From Azospirillum lipoferum 4B (lineage in GTDB: Bacteria; Pseudomonadota; Alphaproteobacteria; Azospirillales; Azospirillaceae): DNA of 64,000 nt. Positions 10,117 to 16,927 of the stretch are shown piece by piece. Below the pieces are notes generated by a model, which did no database searches, was not told the DNA's origin, and saw nothing but the letters and a program-made list of their open reading frames with translations. The DNA lies in contig NC_016623.1 in NCBI RefSeq assembly GCF_000283655.1, positions 248,001 to 312,000 on the forward strand, given 5' to 3'. The position numbers were made by a program, and so were the translations under genes. The first letter of the stretch is position 1. Each line of letters starts with the position of its first letter.

Positions 10117-11379
10117 ATGTCCGATGCCATCCTGAACCAAGCCTACGACGTGCAGCGGGTGCGGGAGGATTTCCCCATCCTCGCCCGCAGCGTCCACGCC
10201 AGGAAGGGAAAGCCCGGCAAGCCGCTGGTCTATCTGGACAGCGGGGCGTCCGCCCAGAAGCCGCGTCAGGTCATCCAGGCCATGACCCGCTTCCTGGAGG
10301 AGGATTACTCCAACATCCACCGCGGCGTTCATTTCCTGTCGCAGACCGCGACCGACCAGTTCGAGGCGGTGCGGACCAAGGTCGCGCGCTTCCTGAACGC
10401 GCCGAACGACCGCTGCATCGTCTTCACCCGCAGCTCGACCGAGGCGATCAACCTCGTCGCCTCCAGCTATGGCCGGACCTTCCTGAACGAAGGCGACGAG
10501 GTCATCCTGTCGATCATGGAGCATCACGCGAACATCGTTCCGTGGCAGCTGCTCCAGGCCGAGAAGAAGATCGTCATCAAGGTCGTGCCCTGCGACGAGT
10601 TCGGCGTCCTCGACATGGATGCTTACAGGGATCTGCTGTCCGACCGCACCAAGCTGGTTGCGATCACCCACTGCTCCAACGTTCTCGGCACCGTCACCCC
10701 GGCCAAGACCATCGCCCGGCTGGCGCATGAACGCGGCGTGCCCGTGCTGTTCGACGGCAGCCAGGCGGTGGTGCACGGCACGGTCGACGTGCAGGACATC
10801 GACGCCGACTTCTACGTCTTCACCGCGCACAAGCTCTATGGCCCGACCGGTCTCGGCGTGCTGTACGGCAAGTACGATCTCTTGAAGAAGATGCCCCCCT
10901 ATCAAGGCGGCGGCGACATGATCGAGAGCGTCAGCTTCGAAGGCACCACCTTCAAGGCCCCGCCCTCGCGCTTCGAGGCCGGCACCCCGCCGATCACCGA
11001 GGTCATCGGGCTGGGTGCCGCCATCGATTATGTCGAGGCTCTCGGCCGCGATGCCATCGCCGCGCACGAGCACGACCTGCTGCAATACGCGACGCAGCAG
11101 CTGTCGCAGATCGACGGCCTGCGTATCATCGGCACCGCGCCGGGCAAGGGGCCGATCATCTCCTTCGCGCTGGAGGGCGTGCACCCGCACGACGTCGGCA
11201 CCATCGTCGACCAGTATGGCGTCGCCGTGCGCGTCGGCCGCCATTGCGCCGAGCCGCTGGCCGAGCGCTTCGACGTCGGACCGACCGTCCGCGCGTCTTT
11301 CGGCCTGTACAACACCCGGGAGGAGGCCGACGCCCTCGTCCAGTCCCTCCAGGCGGTCAAGGAGTTCTTCGGAGCATGA
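10117..11379 (+). CDS. sufS: Cysteine desulfurase SufS
   Basis: A 420-residue class II cysteine desulfurase. The PLP lysine is in FVFTAHKLYGPTGLGVLYGK, and the catalytic cysteine is in VRVGRHCAEPLAERFDV near residue 377. RSSTEAINLVASSYG and EHHANIVPWQ are family motifs. It takes sulfur from cysteine and hands persulfide to SufU, encoded next with a 4-bp overlap. The adjacency supports a SufS-SufU pair rather than SufS-SufE, since no sufE is present here. Confidence 0.97.
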   Translation: MSDAILNQAYDVQRVREDFPILARSVHARKGKPGKPLVYLDSGASAQKPRQVIQAMTRFLEEDYSNIHRGVHFLSQTATDQFEAVRTKVARFLNAPNDRCIVFTRSSTEAINLVASSYGRTFLNEGDEVILSIMEHHANIVPWQLLQAEKKIVIKVVPCDEFGVLDMDAYRDLLSDRTKLVAITHCSNVLGTVTPAKTIARLAHERGVPVLFDGSQAVVHGTVDVQDIDADFYVFTAHKLYGPTGLGVLYGKYDLLKKMPPYQGGGDMIESVSFEGTTFKAPPSRFEAGTPPITEVIGLGAAIDYVEALGRDAIAAHEHDLLQYATQQLSQIDGLRIIGTAPGKGPIISFALEGVHPHDVGTIVDQYGVAVRVGRHCAEPLAERFDVGPTVRASFGLYNTREEADALVQSLQAVKEFFGA

Positions 11380-11843
11380 TGGACGATCTGCGCGAGCTGT
11401 ATCAGGAAGTGATCCTGGATCACGGCAAGAATCCCCGCAACTTCCGCCATCCCGACGACGCCAACCGCGAGGCGAAGGGCGAGAATCCGATGTGCGGCGA
11501 CCGCTTCATGGTCTATCTGACCCTGAAGGACGGGGTGGTCGACGACGTGGCCTTCCAGGGCCGCGGCTGCGCCATCTCCACCGCCAGCGCCTCGATGATG
11601 ACGGAGCTGGTGCGCGGCAAGACGGCGGCGGAGGCTGAAAAGCTGTTCCACGCCTTCCACGAGCTGTGCACCCAGGACGAACCCGACATCCCCAAGGGTG
11701 TCGATGACGAGACGATGGAAAAGCTGATGGTGATGTCCGGCGTGCGCCAGTTCCCGGTGCGGGTGAAGTGCGCGACGCTGGCCTGGCACGCGATGAACGC
11801 GGCGCTCCACGGCGAGGCTGCGGCCTCCAGCGACCAGTTTTGA
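11376..11843 (+). CDS. sufU: SufU-type sulfur acceptor/scaffold (IscU-like)
   Basis: A 155-residue NifU-N/IscU fold protein: LRELYQEVILDHGKNPRNF at the N-terminus, with conserved cysteines in NPMCGD, GRGCAIS and VRVKCATLAW. The longer insert between the second and third cysteine (CTQDEPDIPKGVDDETMEKL) is the SufU hallmark. In characterised systems SufU is a zinc-dependent sulfur acceptor for SufS. The start is ATGATG overlapping the sufS stop; either ATG (11376 or 11379) could serve. Confidence 0.93.
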   Translation: MMDDLRELYQEVILDHGKNPRNFRHPDDANREAKGENPMCGDRFMVYLTLKDGVVDDVAFQGRGCAISTASASMMTELVRGKTAAEAEKLFHAFHELCTQDEPDIPKGVDDETMEKLMVMSGVRQFPVRVKCATLAWHAMNAALHGEAAASSDQF

Positions 11844-11858
11844 CGGAGGGGGATCGAA

Positions 11859-12311
11859 ATGCCCGATGAAGCCCTGACGCACCGCCCGATGGCCCCCAAT
11901 CCGGCCGAAGCCGAGGCACAGTTGAACGCGCAGGCCGCCGCGGATGCTGGCGCCGACTCCAAGGAGTTCGCCCCGATGCCCAAGCCGCCCGAGGGATACG
12001 ACCCGCGGGAGGAGATCATGGATCGCGTCGTGGCGGCCATCAAGACCTGCTACGACCCCGAAATCCCGGTCGATATCTGGGAACTCGGCCTGATCTACCG
12101 TGTGGACATGGATGGGCAGCGGAATGTCGAGATTGATATGACGCTGACCAGTCCCATGTGTCCGGTGGCCGGCGAACTGCCCGAACAGGTCCGTCAGGCC
12201 GTGCTGGGCGTCGAGGATGTCAACGAGGTCAAGATCGAGCTGGTGTGGGAGCCCCCCTGGCACCAGGGCATGATGTCCGAGGAAGCCCGCCTGCAACTGG
12301 ATATGTTTTGA
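11859..12311 (+). CDS. sufT: SufT-like Fe-S maturation protein (DUF59/MIP18 family)
   Basis: A 150-residue protein. After a variable 45-residue N-terminus, the DUF59 domain is clear: AIKTCYDPEIPVDIWELGLI, then TLTSPMCPVAGELPEQVRQA with the conserved Cys, and IELVWEPPWHQGMMSEEAR. In other bacteria SufT helps mature Fe-S proteins. It follows sufU by 15 bp with a GGAGGGGG ribosome-binding site. PaaD shares the fold but occurs in phenylacetate operons, so SufT is the better name here. Confidence 0.92.
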   Translation: MPDEALTHRPMAPNPAEAEAQLNAQAAADAGADSKEFAPMPKPPEGYDPREEIMDRVVAAIKTCYDPEIPVDIWELGLIYRVDMDGQRNVEIDMTLTSPMCPVAGELPEQVRQAVLGVEDVNEVKIELVWEPPWHQGMMSEEARLQLDMF

Positions 12312-12334
12312 GCCGTATTTAGGAGACCGTCACC

Positions 12335-12679
12335 ATGGCCCGTTCCCTGCCCAAGGCGATCACGATCACCGACGCCGCCGCGGAGCGCGTCAAGGCGCTG
12401 ATGTCCAAGGCCACCGACGACATGGTCGGCCTGCGCATCGGCGTGAAGGCGCGCGGCTGCTCCGGCCTCAGCTATGACGTTCAGTATGCCAAGGAAAAGA
12501 TGAAGTTCGACGAGGTGGTGGAGGACAAGGGCGTCACCATCCTGATCGACCCGGCCGCCGTCATGTTCCTGATCGGCAGCGAGATGGACTATGTCGACGA
12601 CAAGTTCCAGACCGGCTTCGTCTTCAAGAACCCGAACGAGAAGGGCCGCTGCGGCTGCGGCGAGAGCTTCCACGTCTGA
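12335..12679 (+). CDS. sufA: A-type Fe-S carrier (SufA/IscA/ErpA family)
   Basis: A 114-residue A-type carrier with the three cluster cysteines in place: VKARGCSGLSY (about residue 47) and GRCGCGESF at the C-terminus. It delivers clusters to apo-proteins and is the last gene of the operon, 23 bp after sufT with AGGAGA upstream. The exact subtype (SufA, IscA or ErpA) cannot be settled from sequence alone. Confidence 0.92.
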   Translation: MARSLPKAITITDAAAERVKALMSKATDDMVGLRIGVKARGCSGLSYDVQYAKEKMKFDEVVEDKGVTILIDPAAVMFLIGSEMDYVDDKFQTGFVFKNPNEKGRCGCGESFHV

Positions 12680-12687
12680 ACGGTTGC

Positions 12688-12720
12688 TGCACAGGGGGCT
12701 ACTCCGATGCCCCCTGTGCA
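12688..12720. terminator. Hairpin terminating the suf operon
   Basis: An 11-bp perfect stem (TGCACAGGGGG 12688-12698, CCCCCTGTGCA 12710-12720) with an 11-nt loop, 8 bp after sufA. No T-tract follows, so it may stall or stabilise transcripts rather than act as a classical intrinsic terminator. Confidence 0.6.
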
Positions 12721-12738
12721 GCCGGCTCTCGACTCAGT

Positions 12739-12807
12739 TAGAGATTCCAGTGTGATGTACGCCTAAATCTCTATAGCGCTGTGCGTTTAATATGAAACGC
12801 ATAGCGC
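12739..12807. repeat. Two inverted repeats between suf and IS630
   Basis: TAGAGATT (12739-12746) pairs with AATCTCTA (12766-12773). Directly next, GCGCTGTGCGTTT (12776-12788) pairs with AAACGCATAGCGC (12795-12807) with one mismatch and a 6-nt loop. The tract is AT-richer than the suf genes and has no gene. It may be a relic of another mobile element or a transcript-end structure. Confidence 0.5.
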
Positions 12808-12877
12808 CACGGCCTTATGTTTGACGATCAGATTCACGCTTCGAGGCGATCCCAATTCTACGTAATGCGATCTAATA

Positions 12878-14040
12878 CCAGCGGCTTTAGACATTGACCG
12901 CTGCCCACGAGCGTGAGGCGATTGAGCGAATGATTTCGGGTGCCTGGGCGAGAGCGTTCCACGCCTCGCAGCAGGCCTCGACGATGGCGGCATAGGAATC
13001 GAAGACGCGATGGCTGAGGTGGTTCTGTCGCAGGAACTGCCAGATGTTTTCGACCGGATTGAGTTCCGGGCAATAGGGCGGCAGATGCAGAAGGCTGATG
13101 TTTTCGGGCACGACCAGCTTGTCGCCCGGCTGGTGCCAGCCTGCGCCGTCGAGGATGAGCACCGCATGGTGGCCGTCGCTCACTTGGCCGCTGATCTCGG
13201 CCAGGTGCAGGGTCATTGCCGCGGCGTTGGCCTTGGGCAGGACCAAGGCCGCGGCGGCGCCACGGCTCGGGCAGACGGCGCCGAACAGGTAGGCCCAGCT
13301 ATGGCGCTGGTCGCGGGGCGCGCGTGGCCGGCTGCCCTTGGCGGCCCACACCCGGGTCAGGGTCCCTTGCTGGCCGACCCGGGCTTCGTCCTGCCACCAG
13401 AGCTCCAGCGGCTTGCCGCGGGCGGTGTCGGGGAGGGCGCCGGCAACCAGAGCGGCAAAGTTTTTTTGTGAGCCTCGAGCGCCTCGCCATCCTGCTGAGG
13501 ATGCTGGGGGCGCACCGACAGGCGACGGAACCCCAGACGGCGCAACAGCCCGCCAACGCTGCGCTCGGCCAGCACCACGCCGAACCGGCGCTCGATCTTG
13601 CGGGCCAGATCGCACCGCCGCCACCGAACCACGCCATCCTCGGCGAGGTCCGGACCGGAGCGGACCCAGGACGCCACCTCCGCTTCCTGCTCCGCCGACA
13701 GCTTCGGCTTGGCTCCCGGTGCCTTACGATCCCGCAGCCCCGCCACGCCTTGGGCGTTGTAGCGGTGAACCCAATCCCGCAACGTTTGCCGATCCATCCC
13801 GCAAGACCGCGCGGCGTCCTCGCGAGATCGCCCCTCCAAAACCAGAGCTAGGGCGAGAAGGCGCCGCGCTACATCCGGATCGCCAAAACGCACCGCCCGC
13901 TGGCGCAACTCCGCTGAACTCAGCTCCAGCCGCGTGATCGCAATCGCCGCCATACCCGCCTCCTTCCGAGAGCTGGCAGCGAATCACAGGGCGGACCAAA
14001 AGGGAATCCACCGTGACGAGTCACACTTCAAAGCCGCTGG
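12878..14040 (-). mobile_element. IS630-family insertion sequence
   Basis: A 1,163-bp element with perfect 11-bp terminal inverted repeats (CCAGCGGCTTT at 12878-12888; AAAGCCGCTGG at 14030-14040), flanked by TA on both sides (12876-12877, 14041-14042). TA duplication is the hallmark of IS630/Tc1-mariner insertion. It encodes one transposase on the minus strand in two overlapping frames. Intact ends and coding frames suggest a recent or still active insertion. It sits at the edge of the AT-rich island. Confidence 0.93.
12887..13953 (-). CDS. IS630-family transposase, made by frameshift
   Basis: The first frame starts at the ATG at 13951-13953 and encodes the helix-turn-helix part (RLLALALVLEGRSREDAARS; ERRFGVVLAERSVGGLLRRL). 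The second encodes the DDE catalytic domain (LELWWQDEARVGQQGTLTRV; AVLILDGAGWH; PPYCPELNPVENIWQFLRQN), with Asp, Asp and Glu visible. The frames join at a run of seven A residues on the coding strand (13461-13467 as T on the plus strand). A -1 shift there reads HKKNFAALVAG, restoring a continuous protein of about 355 residues. This is the usual programmed-slippage arrangement of the family, so I treat it as functional rather than broken. Confidence 0.9.
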
Positions 14041-14060
14041 TATAAGGCCATATTTTTCTT

Positions 14061-14975
14061 CTATCTTCCGTGACGCTCTCTGAGCGCTTCCTCAAGCTTG
14101 GCTCTGTCAATGTGGTGTTTGACGATAAATTCCAGATAATGTTCAGGAACCGTCTCCTTCACGAAAGCCATGATATTCAGATAGCGGTCAGTCATATGAG
14201 GGAAAGACGAGAAGAATCGCGCGACAGAAGCAAAAAAGCTACCGTTTACAATACGAGACTGGAAAATAAAGGTATCGCTGGAGACTTTCCCATATAGAGT
14301 TTTGCCAATCAGCAGTTTGCTCATTCCTGTAATAGCCGCTTCCACCTCACCACAAAGCGCTAGGCCAATTCTGTCGCCAGAATAGACAATGCAACGCTCA
14401 TAAGGCAAAATAAACAAATTGAGAAACGGGATTTTCTTGACAGCTTCCATTATTTCAAAGACGATCGGAAAGTAGTGATCCTTTTTTACTTTCATGTATC
14501 CAACGAATCTTGCGATTGCCCATTCTATGTCACGGTAATCTTTGGCAGAGTCGCAAGATTCAACGAAGGATGAATGTATCACGATAAATTTTGTCGAAAA
14601 AAACCTGTGGAGTATCATGTTCACAGCTCCACTCTCAACGATATATATCTCCACGTCCTTATGATATCCAATCTTTTCTTTTACAGACTCCAAAATACTT
14701 GCTATTTCCGGGAAATTATCGCGACCAACTTTCACGGCATTTCCGATAAGCAACGCTTTCGTCAACTCCATGCCAAGCCAAATTGCCACAAATATCAGTA
14801 CTGCATATATGCCTACAAATATAAAGAATGTTTTGTTATTAAAACTCATGTAAGCAATCCATAAAATCATCGGCAACACCGCTATCACTGCAAGCGCAAA
14901 TCTTGAATTTGTCATTGGGTGAAGGTATTGCTTTACATCGAATGTTGAGCTGCTATTTAAGGCATAAGAGGTCAT
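14061..14975 (-). CDS. Membrane-anchored M48-like pseudo-peptidase
   Basis: A 304-residue protein encoded by markedly AT-rich DNA. I chose the ATG at 14975 because GGGAG stands 7 nt before it; an ATG at 15017 in the same frame has no such site and overlaps the likely promoter. Two membrane spans lie at about 27-42 and 49-67. The remainder follows the M48 (HtpX/Ste24-like) layout: ESGAVNMILHRFFSTKFIVI, IEWAIARFVGYMKVKKDHYF, PYERCIVYSGDRIGLALCGE. Where M48 enzymes have HExxH there is RFVGY (156-160), and the third zinc ligand Glu before YSxD is Val197. All catalytic residues appear lost while the scaffold is kept. This suggests a non-proteolytic or adaptor role. It lies next to IS630 and may be horizontally acquired. 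Confidence 0.6.
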   Translation of the reverse strand: MTSYALNSSSTFDVKQYLHPMTNSRFALAVIAVLPMILWIAYMSFNNKTFFIFVGIYAVLIFVAIWLGMELTKALLIGNAVKVGRDNFPEIASILESVKEKIGYHKDVEIYIVESGAVNMILHRFFSTKFIVIHSSFVESCDSAKDYRDIEWAIARFVGYMKVKKDHYFPIVFEIMEAVKKIPFLNLFILPYERCIVYSGDRIGLALCGEVEAAITGMSKLLIGKTLYGKVSSDTFIFQSRIVNGSFFASVARFFSSFPHMTDRYLNIMAFVKETVPEHYLEFIVKHHIDRAKLEEALRERHGR

Positions 14976-15450
14976 CCCAAATCTCCCATAGGTTGTTTCA
15001 ATTCGCACGTCACCCATTTAAAATTATACACGGTGTTCTTATGCAATCCATGAGGCGATAAGCAAAAATCTTTCTTTTTCTCCGATATTAATACAAATGT
15101 AGGACGATGGCAGGGGCACATTCCATGAGTTTGCAAGCCTTTGTGCTGCTGTTGTGTTGCAAAGAGCATTCTCTAAAAAGACTAGATTGTCGTTCATCTA
15201 CCTGTGCAAGGCGCAGGACAGTTAACAAAACAGGGTATAAATGGAGAACAGCAAAATAATAAATCCACCAAATTTCGACATATTACACTCAGGGGCTGAA
15301 ACCTTCGTCCCACTGGATTTCTCAAACTCAATTTGACAGACGATTCCAGCAGCCCAATCTGTTGGCAGCGACTGGTCCTCCATAAGGCACTCCACTTTTT
15401 CTTCCTAATTTCAGGAATGCCCACAGTAATTTTAGTGCTTTGCTATCCAA
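14976..15450. other. AT-rich intergenic stretch with no convincing gene
   Basis: About 475 bp of low-GC sequence between the pseudo-peptidase start and the end of the pirin gene. It carries the likely promoter of the former. Short open frames exist here (for example on the minus strand at 15194-15424) but lack ribosome-binding sites and recognisable sequence. I see no other feature. Confidence 0.5.
15023..15028 (-). promoter_or_regulatory. Candidate -10 element for the pseudo-peptidase gene
   Basis: On the minus strand the sequence reads TATAAT, a perfect -10 hexamer, 47 bp upstream of the chosen start. No good -35 hexamer is at the right distance, so this is tentative. Confidence 0.35.
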
Positions 15451-16341
15451 TCACGACATCGGATTGACCGGCTTTGGCATCTCCGGCAGCGGGATGAACT
15501 CGCCGTCGTCGAGGTCCGGCAGCTTCATCCGGCCGGCGCGCCAGTCGGCCTTGGCCTGCTCGATCCGCTCCTTCGACGAGGAGACGAAGTTCCAGTCGAT
15601 GAAGCGCCGACCGACCGGTTCGCCGCCGACGGCGATGACGATCGATTGCGTGGACGCGGTCAGCACCGCAGGATGGCCGGGACCGAACACGGCCATCCGG
15701 CCCGCCTCGAAAACCTGCCCCTCGACCTCCACCGTTCCAGTCACCACATAGGCCGCCCGTTCCCATCCCCCCGCCGGCAGTTCCACGCGAGCGCCGGGGG
15801 CGAGATCCCAGTGGATGTAGAACAGGGGCGAGTGGGTCTTCACCCCCGCCTTGGCCCCGAACGCCTCGCCCGCCACCAGCCGGCCGCGAACTCCATCCTC
15901 CTCGAAGACCGGCAGGTCGCCGGTGCCGTAATGGGTGAAGGCCGGGTCGGTTTCCTCATCCGCTTCGGGCAGGGCGACCCAGGCCTGGATGCCGTGCATC
16001 CGCCCGCCTTCCATCCGCGCGCGCTCGAAGCGTTCGGAATGTGTGATGCCGCGCCCGGCGGTCATCCAGTTCACTTCGCCCGGCCGGATCGCCTGTTCCG
16101 AGCCCACGCTGTCGCGGTGCATGATCTCGCCCTCGAACAGGTAGGTGATGGTGGACAGTCCGATATGCGGATGGGGGCGGACATCGACGTCGCGCGGCAG
16201 GCCCGGCTGGAAATCGACCGGCCCCATATGGTCGAAGAAGACGAAGGGGCCGACCATCCGCCGCTGAACGAAGGGCAGGACCCGCCCCACCTCGAATCCG
16301 CCGAGGCTCTTCCGGCGCTGCTCGATGACCAGTTCCAGCAT
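15451..16341 (-). CDS. Pirin-family protein (bicupin)
   Basis: A 296-residue pirin. The N-terminal cupin has VRPHPHIGLSTITYLFEGEI and HRDSVGSEQAIRPGEVNWMT with AGRGITHSER, containing the metal-binding His/His/His/Glu set. The C-terminal cupin has FYIHWDLAPGARVELPAGGW. Pirins bind iron, and some show quercetin 2,3-dioxygenase activity or act as redox-dependent regulators. It lies 42 bp downstream of the heme-monooxygenase-like gene on the same strand, so the two are probably co-transcribed, hinting at an iron or oxidative-stress context. Confidence 0.93.
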   Translation of the reverse strand: MLELVIEQRRKSLGGFEVGRVLPFVQRRMVGPFVFFDHMGPVDFQPGLPRDVDVRPHPHIGLSTITYLFEGEIMHRDSVGSEQAIRPGEVNWMTAGRGITHSERFERARMEGGRMHGIQAWVALPEADEETDPAFTHYGTGDLPVFEEDGVRGRLVAGEAFGAKAGVKTHSPLFYIHWDLAPGARVELPAGGWERAAYVVTGTVEVEGQVFEAGRMAVFGPGHPAVLTASTQSIVIAVGGEPVGRRFIDWNFVSSSKERIEQAKADWRAGRMKLPDLDDGEFIPLPEMPKPVNPMS

Positions 16342-16383
16342 TGGTTCTCCTCCCGGCGGATGTTGCGGCGGCCCGATTCGCGT

Positions 16384-16710
16384 TCAGGCGTCCGGATTGC
16401 GCGGCACGGTCTGGATGACTTCGAACCCCTCGAACTCCGGCGGCCCGACATACAGGGGCTTGCTGGTGCCGGCTTTGCCGTGGGCGGCGCGGAAGGCCTC
16501 CGACCGAGTCCAGTCCTGGAACGCGGCTTCAGAATCCCAGACGGTGTGGGAGGAGTAGAGCCGGTATTCCTCCCGGTCGGGTCCGCGCAGCATGTGGAAT
16601 TCCACGAATCCCGGAACCTTGTGCAGATGGACCTCGCGGTTCAGCCAGACCTCTTCGAAATCCTGCTCCGCCCCGTGGCGGACCTTGAAGCGGTTCATCG
16701 CAATGAACAT
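16384..16710 (-). CDS. IsdG/HmuQ-like heme-degrading monooxygenase (ABM fold)
   Basis: A 108-residue single ferredoxin-like domain. I chose the ATG at 16708-16710, which has GGGAAGGAAAG upstream. Asn6, Trp67 and His77 stand exactly where the IsdG/IsdI family carries its catalytic Asn, Trp and His, in MFIAMNRFKVRHG, FQDWTRS and FRAAHGKAG. That argues for heme degradation to release iron rather than a generic antibiotic-biosynthesis monooxygenase, though the short family is easily misnamed. Co-transcription with pirin fits an iron-handling pair. No heme transporter lies in the window. Confidence 0.75.
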   Translation of the reverse strand: MFIAMNRFKVRHGAEQDFEEVWLNREVHLHKVPGFVEFHMLRGPDREEYRLYSSHTVWDSEAAFQDWTRSEAFRAAHGKAGTSKPLYVGPPEFEGFEVIQTVPRNPDA

Positions 16711-16927
16711 GCGTCTTTCCTTCCCGGCGTTATCGGCAAGCACGACCTTGGCCCCGACCGTGACAAGCATAGAGGTTGGGACCGCCGACCGGCAATCAAC
16801 CCGGCCTGACGCCGACAGTCTTCCCGATTGCTTACGATCCGTTAATGTAAAGAAGCTCTAATATGAGAAAAGAGCGATAATGGCTGCCGGCCGGATCGGC
16901 CGAGCACGCATCCCCCGGGGGAACGGC

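Noticed and set aside
13357-13953. IS630 transposase read as a pseudogene because of its two frames
   Set aside because: The frames meet at an A7 slippage run and a -1 shift restores the family sequence, which is normal for this IS group.
15194-15424. Short minus-strand frame of 76 codons in the AT-rich island
   Set aside because: No ribosome-binding site, unusual composition and no recognisable motif.
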